From a bacterium (GTDB lineage: Bacteria; Patescibacteriota; Dojkabacteria; JAKAPS01; JAJZLI01): 35,923 nucleotides of DNA. This document shows, piece after piece, positions 8,508-16,655 of the stretch. A program made the translations under genes and the position numbers. The DNA lies in the NCBI GenBank assembly GCA_021791275.1, contig JAJYWX010000014.1:1-35923 (forward strand), given 5' to 3'. The notes beneath the pieces were generated by a model. It saw only the letters and a list, made by a program, of their open reading frames with translations, was not told the DNA's origin and did no database searches. Each line of letters begins with the position of its first letter. Position 1 is the first letter of the stretch.

Positions 8508-11275
8508 AAAAAGATAAGTATAAGACCTTTGAAGATTATAACTTAGAGTATGATAAAGAGTATTATGATGTCGATTGTGATAGGGGCCATAATACAAAGT
8601 ATGAAATCTCTAATCCTCAATGGTTTTCATATTTTGATACTTTATCAGATCAGATTATTGAACAGTATAATCCCAGGAAAGTTATAGATGTCGGATGCGC
8701 AAAAGGTTTTTTGGTCTCTTTACTAAGAGATAAAGGAATAGAAGCCTTTGGCATAGAAGTGTCAGAATATGCTATCTCAGAAGTGAGAGATGATATAAGG
8801 AAATATTGCAATCTTGTATCTATTCTTGAAAGTTCAGAGATTAACAAACTTGGGAGGTATGAACTCGCGGTATGTATCGAAGTATTAGAGCATTTACCAA
8901 AGGAATTTGCAGAAGAAGCAATATCTAATCTAGTAGGACTATCAGACAATATATTATTTTCATCAACTCCAGATGATCATGAAGAAGAAAGTCACGTTAA
9001 TGTGCAACCACCTCAATATTGGATCTCACTATTTAAGAAATTTGGGTATTACATAGACCCTTTTATCTCAATAAATTCGATTCCACATTCTTTGTCTTTA
9101 TCAAAGTTGGATTTAATAATAAATAAATTTTTAGATAACCCTTATTCAAAGGAAAAGCTTCAGATTCTCTATGGAGAAGATTTAAATATTGATGAATTGA
9201 AAAAAGAGAAAAATATGAAGTTATATGAGATTCTGTATGAACTTTTTTTTGTAAATAAAAAGGAATTTGAATTTAATGAATTTAGAAATAATATACTTGA
9301 CAAAAATAGGCATATTAGAAATTTAGAGAAGCAAATAGAATTAAAAGATAAAAATACTAAACAATTAGAGAAGCAAATAGAATTAAAAGATAAAAATACT
9401 AAACAATTAGAGAAGCAAATAGAATTAAAAGATAAAAGAATTATTGAGTATACACAGGCAATTAATTATTATAGGGAGGTAGAATCTAGATTAGAATCAA
9501 ATATAAATACCTTAAATACAAAACTGAATAATATTTTTAATTCTAGGTTGTGGCTGATTTACACTTTATATTCAAAGATAAAAAAACTTTTTGTTATAAA
9601 ACGTAATGTTTATGAAAAACTAGAACGGGAATTAGAAAATAATAGATTTTCTAAGTTTGACGAAATAAATTTAAAAAAGGAATTATCAAAATCAAAATAT
9701 AATCCTCTTATAAGCGTTATTATTCCAGTATACAAAATAGATATTAATATATTAAAAATGACAATTAATTCTGTAAAGAGACAAATTTATAGAAATTGGG
9801 AGATCTGTATCGTTGATGATAATTCTAAATCTATCGTCCTATTTTTATACCTCTCATATACATCCCTTACAAATAAAAATATAAAAATTAAATTTTCATT
9901 GAAGAATAAGGGGATTGCAGAAACAAGTAACAAATGCATAAAAATGTCTAAAGGAGAATATATAGCACTACTTGATGATGATGATTTACTTTCAAGAAAT
10001 GCTTTGGCAGAAAATATTCTTCTATTAAATAGGGAAAAAAATGTGGATTTAATTTATTCGGATGAAGATAAATTAAATAATAAGAATGAGTTAATAGAAC
10101 AGTTCTTTAAGCCGGATTGGAGTAAATATAGATTTTTATCCAATATGTATACCTCCCATCTAAGTCTATATAGAAAATCTATAATAGACGAAATCGGCGG
10201 ATTTAGATCTGGGTTTGAAGGAGCTCAAGATTATGATTTGATGCTTCGTTTTATAGAAAAGACTGAGAATATATATCATATACCAAAAATTCTATATCAT
10301 TGGAGAAAAATTGAAGGATCTACTTCTACAAAATATGATGCAAAACCAGTAGCATCGCTATCATCGATCAAAGCTTTAAGTGAATATTTAGATAGGAATA
10401 ATATTAAGGGTAAAGTTTTGAAAGATAGGTATCCAGGGCTATTTAAAATAGATTATAAAATTTTAGATAATCCCAAAATATCTATAATAATTCCAACAAA
10501 GGATAAGGTTAAATATTTAAAAAAGTGTATTCAAAGTATATTGGAGAAAACATCATATAAAAATTATGAAATTATTATAGTAGATAACAATAGTACAGAA
10601 TCTTCGACTTTTCAATATTATAAAGATCTTGAAAAAAATAAGGATGTAAGAATATTTTATTATAGAAGGAAATTTAATTTCTCTGCAATAAATAATTTCG
10701 CTGTATCAAAAATAAATACAAATTATGTATTATTTTTAAATAATGATACCGAAGTAATTAACAAAGGATGGTTGTCGGAAATGCTTCAATATATACAAAA
10801 GGATGATGTGGGTATAGTTGGAGCAAAACTTCTATATCCAAACAAAACAATACAACACGCAGGATTGCAAATAGGCTATTATGGTATCGCTGGGCATACA
10901 TATAGATATATGAAAGATGAAGCTCTCTATTTTTTCAATCCACAGGAAATTAGGGAAGTCTCTGGAGTTACAGGAGCCTGTCTACTTATTAAAAAAGACT
11001 TATTTAATAGAGTTAAAGGATTTGATGATATCAATTTGAAGATAGCTTTTAATGATGTAGATTTATGTTTGAAGGTGAGAAAATTGGGTTATAAAATTGT
11101 ATATACTCCATATGCCAGATTGTATCACTATGAATCCTTATCAAGAGGAAGTCAACTAGATAGCAATGAGGTAGAATTTATGTTAAAAAAATGGAACAAA
11201 ACTTTAGAGAGAGACCCTTATTATAACCCTAATTTACCCATGCATTCTGAAAATCCATTGAAAATATTTGAATGA
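8504..11275 (+). CDS. Methyltransferase - coiled coil - GT2 - GT2 fusion
   Basis: 923 residues in four parts. (1) A class I SAM methyltransferase at about 36-190, with VIDVGCAKG at 60-68 and IEVLEHLP at 125-132. (2) A charged coiled coil at about 265-345 containing perfect 14-residue repeats. (3) GT2 domain 1 at about 400-600, with VDDNS, a D491-D-D-D494 metal motif, SDEDK and YHWRK. (4) GT2 domain 2 at about 656-890, with VDNNS, N746-N-D748, QHAG and NDVD at 850-853. The last two domains closely parallel the upstream gene. In O-polysaccharide systems such as WbdD/WbdA, a methyltransferase and a coiled coil control chain length by capping the polymer end; a similar use here is an attractive inference. 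The start is the ATGA overlap at 8504. Confidence 0.88.
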   Translation: MKKDKYKTFEDYNLEYDKEYYDVDCDRGHNTKYEISNPQWFSYFDTLSDQIIEQYNPRKVIDVGCAKGFLVSLLRDKGIEAFGIEVSEYAISEVRDDIRKYCNLVSILESSEINKLGRYELAVCIEVLEHLPKEFAEEAISNLVGLSDNILFSSTPDDHEEESHVNVQPPQYWISLFKKFGYYIDPFISINSIPHSLSLSKLDLIINKFLDNPYSKEKLQILYGEDLNIDELKKEKNMKLYEILYELFFVNKKEFEFNEFRNNILDKNRHIRNLEKQIELKDKNTKQLEKQIELKDKNTKQLEKQIELKDKRIIEYTQAINYYREVESRLESNINTLNTKLNNIFNSRLWLIYTLYSKIKKLFVIKRNVYEKLERELENNRFSKFDEINLKKELSKSKYNPLISVIIPVYKIDINILKMTINSVKRQIYRNWEICIVDDNSKSIVLFLYLSYTSLTNKNIKIKFSLKNKGIAETSNKCIKMSKGEYIALLDDDDLLSRNALAENILLLNREKNVDLIYSDEDKLNNKNELIEQFFKPDWSKYRFLSNMYTSHLSLYRKSIIDEIGGFRSGFEGAQDYDLMLRFIEKTENIYHIPKILYHWRKIEGSTSTKYDAKPVASLSSIKALSEYLDRNNIKGKVLKDRYPGLFKIDYKILDNPKISIIIPTKDKVKYLKKCIQSILEKTSYKNYEIIIVDNNSTESSTFQYYKDLEKNKDVRIFYYRRKFNFSAINNFAVSKINTNYVLFLNNDTEVINKGWLSEMLQYIQKDDVGIVGAKLLYPNKTIQHAGLQIGYYGIAGHTYRYMKDEALYFFNPQEIREVSGVTGACLLIKKDLFNRVKGFDDINLKIAFNDVDLCLKVRKLGYKIVYTPYARLYHYESLSRGSQLDSNEVEFMLKKWNKTLERDPYYNPNLPMHSENPLKIFE
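9323..9436 (+). repeat. Perfect 42-bp in-frame tandem repeat in the coiled coil
   Basis: The unit of 42 bp encodes LEKQIELKDKNTKQ. Units lie at 9323-9364 and 9365-9406, and the first 30 bp of a third at 9407-9436, all without a mismatch. The identity at third codon positions shows a recent expansion. A change in copy number would lengthen or shorten the linker by 14 residues without breaking the frame. Confidence 0.95.
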
Positions 11276-11285
11276 TTGAGGTATC

Positions 11286-12113
11286 TTATTGTGGCGTAAT
11301 AATAGTAATATTAGGGATGTTCAAATTTTGTACACTGTGGACATAATAATTTATTGAAAATAATAATATTCCTATTATTAAATTGGTTATTATTATGTTT
11401 TTAATTGATTTATTATATAGAAATAAAAATTCAAATAATGTAACCAAGGTAAATAATATTATTGGATAAGATAATACTATTAAATATATATATCTTCCTT
11501 TAAAGAAATATGGATTTTTAGGATAGAGTTTTTGATATATTATATCCAAAGATTCAGAGAAAGAATAATTATTCTTGTATGTTTGCACTAAATCTAAAAC
11601 ATTTTTTTGTAATTTACCATTTATGTACAATTTATTATTTTGAGTATTTGTTTTTGTAAAACCCCATAATGCGATTGAATCATTTACTGTAGCATTTTTG
11701 GAATAAATTTGAAGTTGGAATTTCTGATTTTTAGAATCTGATTGAGTTGGGAAGTCTATTTTATATAGAGCATTATTAACAAAATTTACAGCATTTTGAC
11801 ATTTAAAGTATAAATCAATATTGGTATTTACATTTCTTAACAATATGCATAAATTAGAATTGTCAACCCTTTCATAATTACCTATCCTTATTTCTATTGA
11901 GTAAAGGTTATCATATTGAGAAATAAAACTGTCTCTCACTAAATTATTTTTCGTTACAGCAATTGCAGGTATACGTGAACTTGCAATTGAACTTGCATGA
12001 ATATTATTTGTATTAACCTTTTTGATAATACTACCTAGGGAATTTTGGTATATTATTATTCCCCACATTAAAGATATTAATAGTACTATTATTATTTTTA
12101 CTCTATCGTTCAT
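11286..12113 (-). CDS. Membrane protein with an extracytoplasmic domain, partner of the GT-C enzyme; unknown
   Basis: 275 residues. One helix at about 7-23, an outside domain of about 24-200, and two C-terminal helices at about 208-229 and 235-256. The outer domain alternates polar and hydrophobic residues, with C87 and C104 and phrases such as YSIEIRIGNYE and KFQLQIYSKNA that look like a beta-sandwich. It starts in a 4-nt ATGA overlap with the end of the upstream GT-C gene, so the two are translationally coupled and probably work together. Comparable outer beta domains are found attached to some membrane glycosyltransferases, here possibly split into a separate protein. I do not recognise the family. 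Its end meets the convergent large glycosyltransferase gene with only 10 bp between. Confidence 0.6.
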   Translation of the reverse strand: MNDRVKIIIVLLISLMWGIIIYQNSLGSIIKKVNTNNIHASSIASSRIPAIAVTKNNLVRDSFISQYDNLYSIEIRIGNYERVDNSNLCILLRNVNTNIDLYFKCQNAVNFVNNALYKIDFPTQSDSKNQKFQLQIYSKNATVNDSIALWGFTKTNTQNNKLYINGKLQKNVLDLVQTYKNNYSFSESLDIIYQKLYPKNPYFFKGRYIYLIVLSYPIILFTLVTLFEFLFLYNKSIKNIIITNLIIGILLFSINYYVHSVQNLNIPNITIITPQ

Positions 12114-13345
12114 ATTCTAAAATTGGTCAGAAAAGTTAATGAGAAAAGGTTAAAGAAAATCATACATATTATTAGAAACATATATAATTGATCATAATAT
12201 TTTGTTGGAATAAAAGTTCTTATCCCTACTATAGATCCAAGTGTAATTATTGATATTACTGGGAAAAAATATCTTCCCTGTACAAAATTTGTTCCATAAT
12301 GAGATACAACACCAAAGTCTAATAAATATACAAAAAGAAAAGTTAAAATAACCTGTATTATTATATAAATTTCATAATCTTTTATTTTTCTTGTTTTGAT
12401 TTTGTTAAATATTGTTATCGCAAGTCCAAATAAAATCATATCTACAAATATTTTTATAGCAGAATATAAAGCTGTAGGATGAATTAATTGATACATATAT
12501 CCAAATGTTGCAAAAAAGGATGTAAATACTATTCCATGAGAAGAGAAATATTTTCCATCAGTGAAATATGCATAATAATCTAAAATGGAGTAGTTATTAC
12601 TAGGGATAAGTTGCTTTAACCTAGGAAGTACGGTGTTATTAAGCCCAGAATGTAATCCTAAAATAGCTACTAATATTAATATAAATCCTAAAATTAAATA
12701 TTTAAGGTATTTTTTTAACAAACCATTTTTGTATAGTAGATATATTGATAATCCTATATATATTGGTATGTTGAGATACATATTTTGTTTTGAGAGTAGC
12801 CCTAATATAAGGAACAATGTAAGAAGTATAAAGTCCCTTAAATTAAATTTGTTTTTCAAAAGTTTCAGGGAATAATATATAAATGCTGTATACATAGCAA
12901 AAATTAGAGCATCCATATCTATTGCCATCCCCATATATGTGAACATGGGGAATAAAGCCACAAGTATAGTCCCGGTAATAGCTATTTTCTCTTCATTATC
13001 AAATAATAATTTAAATATTTTATATGTGAATATTAAAGTTATAAAAGAAAATAGGACTGCCATAATTTCTAGCAATCTAAACTGTGAATATATTCTTGTA
13101 TTAAGAACAAGCTTATCTATATTGCCATCAATAAAATAAAATAAGGGTGCTGATTCCCCTATTACATGAGCATGTATTCCTTTGGCATAATTTTGAATAT
13201 TTCCAAATCTCACTTGAGAGTCTGGAGTAGAATATGGAGGATTTACTGGACTTATTATTATCCAAGAGAGTTCTATTATAAAAAATGAAAATAAAATTAT
13301 TATCAAATATTTGTATTTTGCAACTATTTTAAAAAATTGGTTCAT
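12110..13345 (-). CDS. GT-C fold membrane glycosyltransferase (GT39/ArnT- or DUF2142-like)
   Basis: 411 residues with about ten hydrophobic helices. A short first helix (about 13-31) is followed by an outside loop with PPYSTPDSQ, where D42 sits at the place of the catalytic Asp in GT-C enzymes, and SAPLFYFIDG further along. Later, IDMDALIFAMY matches the N/D-D-A-L helix of DUF2142/ArnT-like proteins. Such enzymes take a sugar from a polyprenyl-phosphate carrier on the outer face of the membrane and put it on a protein or glycan. Two polyprenyl-phosphate sugar synthases in this window (22789-23925 and 33144-33854) could make the donor. It is translationally coupled to the downstream membrane protein. 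The class is fairly sure, the acceptor unknown. Confidence 0.7.
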   Translation of the reverse strand: MNQFFKIVAKYKYLIIILFSFFIIELSWIIISPVNPPYSTPDSQVRFGNIQNYAKGIHAHVIGESAPLFYFIDGNIDKLVLNTRIYSQFRLLEIMAVLFSFITLIFTYKIFKLLFDNEEKIAITGTILVALFPMFTYMGMAIDMDALIFAMYTAFIYYSLKLLKNKFNLRDFILLTLFLILGLLSKQNMYLNIPIYIGLSIYLLYKNGLLKKYLKYLILGFILILVAILGLHSGLNNTVLPRLKQLIPSNNYSILDYYAYFTDGKYFSSHGIVFTSFFATFGYMYQLIHPTALYSAIKIFVDMILFGLAITIFNKIKTRKIKDYEIYIIIQVILTFLFVYLLDFGVVSHYGTNFVQGRYFFPVISIITLGSIVGIRTFIPTKYYDQLYMFLIICMIFFNLFSLTFLTNFRI

Positions 13346-13379
13346 AAAAAATTAAACTCTCAGATTTTTATATTTTACC

Positions 13380-13385
13380 ATTATA
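13380..13385 (-). promoter_or_regulatory. -10 box for the GT-C operon
   Basis: TATAAT on the minus strand, 34 nt before the ATG at 13345. This gene therefore has a short leader, unlike many neighbours. The rest of 13346-13452 is AT-rich and holds no other feature I can support. Confidence 0.35.
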
Positions 13386-13452
13386 TCTTTTTTTTTATTT
13401 TGTTGCACTTAAATATTGATAACTTACCTTAAAAATAATTTTCAGTTATTTA

Positions 13453-13950
13453 CTAATGGCTACTGTTTCGACTTAATTCCTTAAGAGTATAAACTTTATT
13501 ATTTTCTAAAGAAAGCTCAGTTTCATAATAAATGGGTATTGAATGAAATTTTATTTTATCTCTTATCAATAAATCTCCCAACGCAATTGATCTATGTAAT
13601 CCATCTTCTAACCAAGAACTAAAATCATTATGATTAATTTCAGGTTCTTTAATATTATCTTGAACTATTTGTCTAATAGTAATGTGAGGTATATATTGAA
13701 AATACTCGTCAGAACATTTTTTACTATATCTTGTACCTTATTCACTCTTTGTACATCAATAAATCATCTGATGTAGATTCATTAACACAGTTACGTAAAT
13801 CTAGGAATGTAGTCTCAAAAATAATATTTCCCAAATACCAATTTAAAGTATTTTTATCTCCTGCTAGACTTTCACCAAAAAGGAGTTCTATATCATACAG
13901 AGAAGATTTCTCAATAATTTTTAAAAATTGTGTGCCCTTTCTACCTTCAT
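13453..13950 (-). pseudogene. Broken gene with three single-base frameshifts; possible ParB-like DGxHR motif
   Basis: The ATG at 13950 overlaps the TGA of the upstream gene (ATGA), but that frame stops after nine residues. Three minus-one shifts, each at a short homopolymer, restore one continuous reading to the TAG at 13453: at the T5A5 run (13918-13927), at AAA (13748-13750), and at the A6 run (13717-13722). Together they bring the frame back exactly to that of the start codon. The rebuilt protein would be about 167 residues and well mixed in composition. It contains EDGLHRSIALGDLL followed by HSIPIYYE, which recalls the DGxHR...A...(V/I)P(V/I) core of ParB/sulfiredoxin-fold proteins; this is a weak match. 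It sits at the end of the 16622-to-13453 operon. It may be a decayed gene, an assembly error, or expressed by slippage. Confidence 0.6.
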
Positions 13951-14585
13951 ATTAGTTTATTACTATATCCCTTTATACCAATCAATCTCATTTTACTTGT
14001 AGTTCTAATTTGAAAAATTTGCATTGCCCAAATAGGGAATAATATCAAAATCCAAAAACCATAATGAAAAAGTAGTAAAAATAACATATCCCAAAATATT
14101 CCAACAGAAATTATTTTCGCACTTTCATTTTCAAAAATTATTATAGATAAATTCATACCATTTTTGCTTGCCATTCTCTGACGATAAATAGAATATTCAT
14201 TTTTATCTTTATCATATATATCTGCTACAATCATCCAATTAATAATCTTTGATGGAGATGTGAAATTTTTACATACATATTTTATGTATATAATACATTT
14301 ATTCCTGTTTTCTATCTTTTTATGAAAATTAACTAATGTTTCTAAAAATAAGGAAATGTTTTTCAATGTTATGCCTATAAATGTGAGTACACAGATTGCT
14401 ACTACAATATATGATAAATTTAATATATTAAGCTCTTTAAACCAGAAACTTATTAACTGCATTATATTATGATTATGTAATTCTATAAATAAATAATCTA
14501 TAAACAATAAAATTATTACAGAATAAATATATATTAGGATTTTAATGAATAAATTGCTATCTATTTTATCTATTATGTTACCCAT
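13947..14585 (-). CDS. Membrane protein with about four helices, unknown function
   Basis: 212 residues. Helices near 15-35, 55-78, 160-177 and 178-195 flank a cytoplasmic-type stretch (about 80-155) rich in Lys, Tyr and Asn, with FTSPSKIINWMIVADIYDKDK and RQRMASKNGM. The topology (two helices, a soluble domain, two helices) resembles a small sensor or scaffold, but no family motif is seen. Its TGA overlaps the start of the broken gene by 4 nt, so the two were once coupled. It lies in a glycosyltransferase operon and has its own promoter-like sequence just upstream. Composition is as AT-rich as the neighbouring transferases. Function not assigned. Confidence 0.55.
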   Translation of the reverse strand: MGNIIDKIDSNLFIKILIYIYSVIILLFIDYLFIELHNHNIMQLISFWFKELNILNLSYIVVAICVLTFIGITLKNISLFLETLVNFHKKIENRNKCIIYIKYVCKNFTSPSKIINWMIVADIYDKDKNEYSIYRQRMASKNGMNLSIIIFENESAKIISVGIFWDMLFLLLFHYGFWILILFPIWAMQIFQIRTTSKMRLIGIKGYSNKLI

Positions 14586-14592
14586 ACCATAA

Positions 14593-14627
14593 ATTATATG
14601 TATATATACCTAATATTCATAGGTCAA
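14593..14627 (-). promoter_or_regulatory. Promoter-like sequence before the 14585 membrane protein
   Basis: On the minus strand TTGACC (14627-14622), a 17-bp spacer and TATACA (14604-14599), with an overlapping TATAAT (14598-14593) only 7 nt before the ATG at 14585. Either box would give a very short or absent leader. Confidence 0.4.
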
Positions 14628-15742
14628 CTAAATTTTTTATAAAATTTAATATACTCGGCAATAGTATTTTTAAGATTATAGTTTCTACTTAAAATTAAAG
14701 ATTCTCTAGATATTTGATTATATAATCCTCTATTATTTATTAAATTCTCAATCTGGCTCCCTATTAAAATGGCATTTTTTGATTCTATTAGAATACAATT
14801 TTGATTATTTATAAAATTTGAAGGAGTATTTCCCCCTTTTGTTGTAATAACTGGTTTTCCATAGGATACAGCTTCTAGAAATGTTCCATTTCTTTCTGAT
14901 ACACCTAAATTGAATGGGAGTACGACAGCAAAGGAGCTGGCTATTTTTTGGGCAATCTCTTTTCCATCTTTTGGATTATTTAATATTATATTATCTTCTA
15001 AATTTAATGCCCTTATTTTATCGACTATTTTTTTATGATAGCTATTTACCTTAGGATTTAAATTGGTAAGAATATCTAATTTAATATTGATATTCTTATC
15101 CTTTAATAATTTTATTGCATCTATAAGATATTCAATACCTTTTTTATTATCAATAGTTCCAATATAGCAAAAATTCTTTCCAATCTTGATGGGTGTATTA
15201 TAGTGATTGTTAGGAAATATAGGTATAATGCTTATTTTTATTGAGTTGAATATTCTTAATTTTTTAAAATATTTGAGATCATTGTTGTTGGTAAATACAA
15301 TGTGGTCAAAAAAAGGAAGTATTGTTAGATTTCTTATTCTAGCAATAGGATGGGCTTGTGATAATTCATGTTCAGTTATTATTTTAGGTATATTAGGAAA
15401 ATTCTTTTTTAATTTTAATCCTAATATAAGAGTATCAAATCTGAATTGATATGCTAGGGTAGGGTGTTGAAAGTGAATTATATTAGGATTAATTTTTTTT
15501 ATAATACTTACTATTTGATTAAATGTTTTTATGTTCCATTCCTTGCTCACTTTATATATTTCTACATTATTTATATTTTGAATATTCTTGATATCGGATG
15601 TAATAACATAAATATCTAATGTTTTCTCTGTGCTTAATTCCTCTAGTAATCTATATGAATACATTCCAACTCCGCATAGAGTCGGGGGGAGAGTTCCTGT
15701 TATAAATACTATTTTTTTAGATTTTTTTTGTAATTCCATCAT
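14624..15742 (-). CDS. Glycosyltransferase family 4 (GT-B fold)
   Basis: 372 residues. The N-terminal half begins VFITGTLPPTLCGVGMYSYRLLEEL, the glycine-rich loop of GT-B retaining enzymes, and includes a basic IRNLTILPFFDH stretch facing the membrane. The C-terminal half has IGTIDNKKGIEYLIDAI and the E-x7-E nucleotide-sugar motif in SERNGTFLEAVSYGKPVITT. Such enzymes transfer a hexose, mannose or related sugar from an NDP-donor with retention. The start is ambiguous (MM): 15742 or 15739. The gene overlaps the end of the preceding GT2 gene by 26 nt, a sign of one transcript. The sugar cannot be read from sequence. Confidence 0.88.
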   Translation of the reverse strand: MMELQKKSKKIVFITGTLPPTLCGVGMYSYRLLEELSTEKTLDIYVITSDIKNIQNINNVEIYKVSKEWNIKTFNQIVSIIKKINPNIIHFQHPTLAYQFRFDTLILGLKLKKNFPNIPKIITEHELSQAHPIARIRNLTILPFFDHIVFTNNNDLKYFKKLRIFNSIKISIIPIFPNNHYNTPIKIGKNFCYIGTIDNKKGIEYLIDAIKLLKDKNINIKLDILTNLNPKVNSYHKKIVDKIRALNLEDNIILNNPKDGKEIAQKIASSFAVVLPFNLGVSERNGTFLEAVSYGKPVITTKGGNTPSNFINNQNCILIESKNAILIGSQIENLINNRGLYNQISRESLILSRNYNLKNTIAEYIKFYKKFS

Positions 15743-16622
15743 ATAAACCTGAATATATTGAAGGTATCAATTTTAAATTTTTTCCTTTTATTATAGCAAT
15801 TCCAATCCAAATAAATTGTCTTATTATCAAAAAATATAAAATTTGTGATAAAAGGTATCTTCTTTCTAAATTTAATCTTGTTGTCCAAAAAGAATTTCTA
15901 ATCTGAAGATAAAATGATAAGGGTGAATACTTCTTTGCTGTGATACTTACTTTATGCCATATAACAGATTTTGGTTCGTATATTAGTTCTCCATGAATCT
16001 TTTTTAATCTTAGTGATAAATCTACATCTTCTGAGTATGCAAAAAAACTATTATTGAACCCTCCAAGTTTTCTTAATGTATGTCTTGGTATAAACAGAGT
16101 ACAGCCGGTAAGGTAATCGTTGCTAATATTTGTATACTCCAAGTACGAAGTTTTATATAGGTTTTTATGCTTTGTAGCACCTGTTAGTTTATTATAGTAT
16201 CCTCCTCCAAACCATATAATATCTTTTTTCCCTTTATAATTATAAAATAAGATTCTTGGGGCAATAATAAAATCTTTATTTTTATACTTTTCTGCCGTAT
16301 TAAGTAGAGGTTTTATAAAATTCTTGTCTACTTCAGTATCATTGTTTATTATTAAAATATATTTATATTGTTTGTGATTTAGGAAATATTCTATTCCCCT
16401 ATTAAACCCTCCTGTAAATCCATAATTCTTGTCCAGGTTGAGCACATATATATTTTTATATGTAGGATAATCTTTGCTATTTAGTTTTTCTTCTGATTTT
16501 GATCCATTATCTATAATTAACGTATCAAAATTTTCGAGACATCTTTGTAGACTTTTTAATAGTTCTAATGTTACTTGTTTTTGGTTATAATTGACCGTAA
16601 GTATTAATATTGGACTATACAT
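15717..16622 (-). CDS. Glycosyltransferase family 2 (rhamnosyltransferase-like)
   Basis: 301 residues. LILTVNYNQ at the N-terminus, LIIDNGS (35-41), the DXD-type motif N93-N-D95, and E198-D-V-D201 with SLRLKK after it place it in the GT2 rhamnosyltransferase/WbbL-like group. The C-terminal 60 residues hold hydrophobic stretches (LSQILYFLIIRQFIWIGIAI) likely to lie on or in the membrane. It is the first gene of a minus-strand run: GT2, GT4, membrane protein, broken gene. A -10 box lies 6 nt before its ATG, and the plus-strand GT4 gene starts only 33 bp away in the opposite direction. Likely role: one sugar addition in a surface glycan. Confidence 0.88.
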   Translation of the reverse strand: MYSPILILTVNYNQKQVTLELLKSLQRCLENFDTLIIDNGSKSEEKLNSKDYPTYKNIYVLNLDKNYGFTGGFNRGIEYFLNHKQYKYILIINNDTEVDKNFIKPLLNTAEKYKNKDFIIAPRILFYNYKGKKDIIWFGGGYYNKLTGATKHKNLYKTSYLEYTNISNDYLTGCTLFIPRHTLRKLGGFNNSFFAYSEDVDLSLRLKKIHGELIYEPKSVIWHKVSITAKKYSPLSFYLQIRNSFWTTRLNLERRYLLSQILYFLIIRQFIWIGIAIIKGKNLKLIPSIYSGLYDGITKKI

Positions 16623-16628
16623 TTTAAT

Positions 16629-16634
16629 ATTATA
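16629..16634 (-). promoter_or_regulatory. -10 box of the 16622 operon in a 33-bp divergent gap
   Basis: TATAAT on the minus strand, 6 nt before the ATG at 16622. The whole space between the two divergent genes is 33 bp, so both promoters must overlap or one lies inside a gene. Confidence 0.45.
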
Positions 16635-16655
16635 TCATTTTTTATTTTAACGATT

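Noticed and set aside
9323-9436. Tandem identical units could suggest a CRISPR-like or other non-coding array
   Set aside because: Units are directly adjacent with no spacers, in frame, and encode a coiled coil inside a long gene.
11276-11285. A terminator between the convergent genes ending at 11275 and 11286
   Set aside because: The gap is 10 bp and no stem can be drawn.
13731-13955. Plus-strand 74-codon open frame in the intergenic stretch
   Set aside because: It is the antisense of the broken gene, which has a coupled ATGA start and a coherent rebuilt protein.
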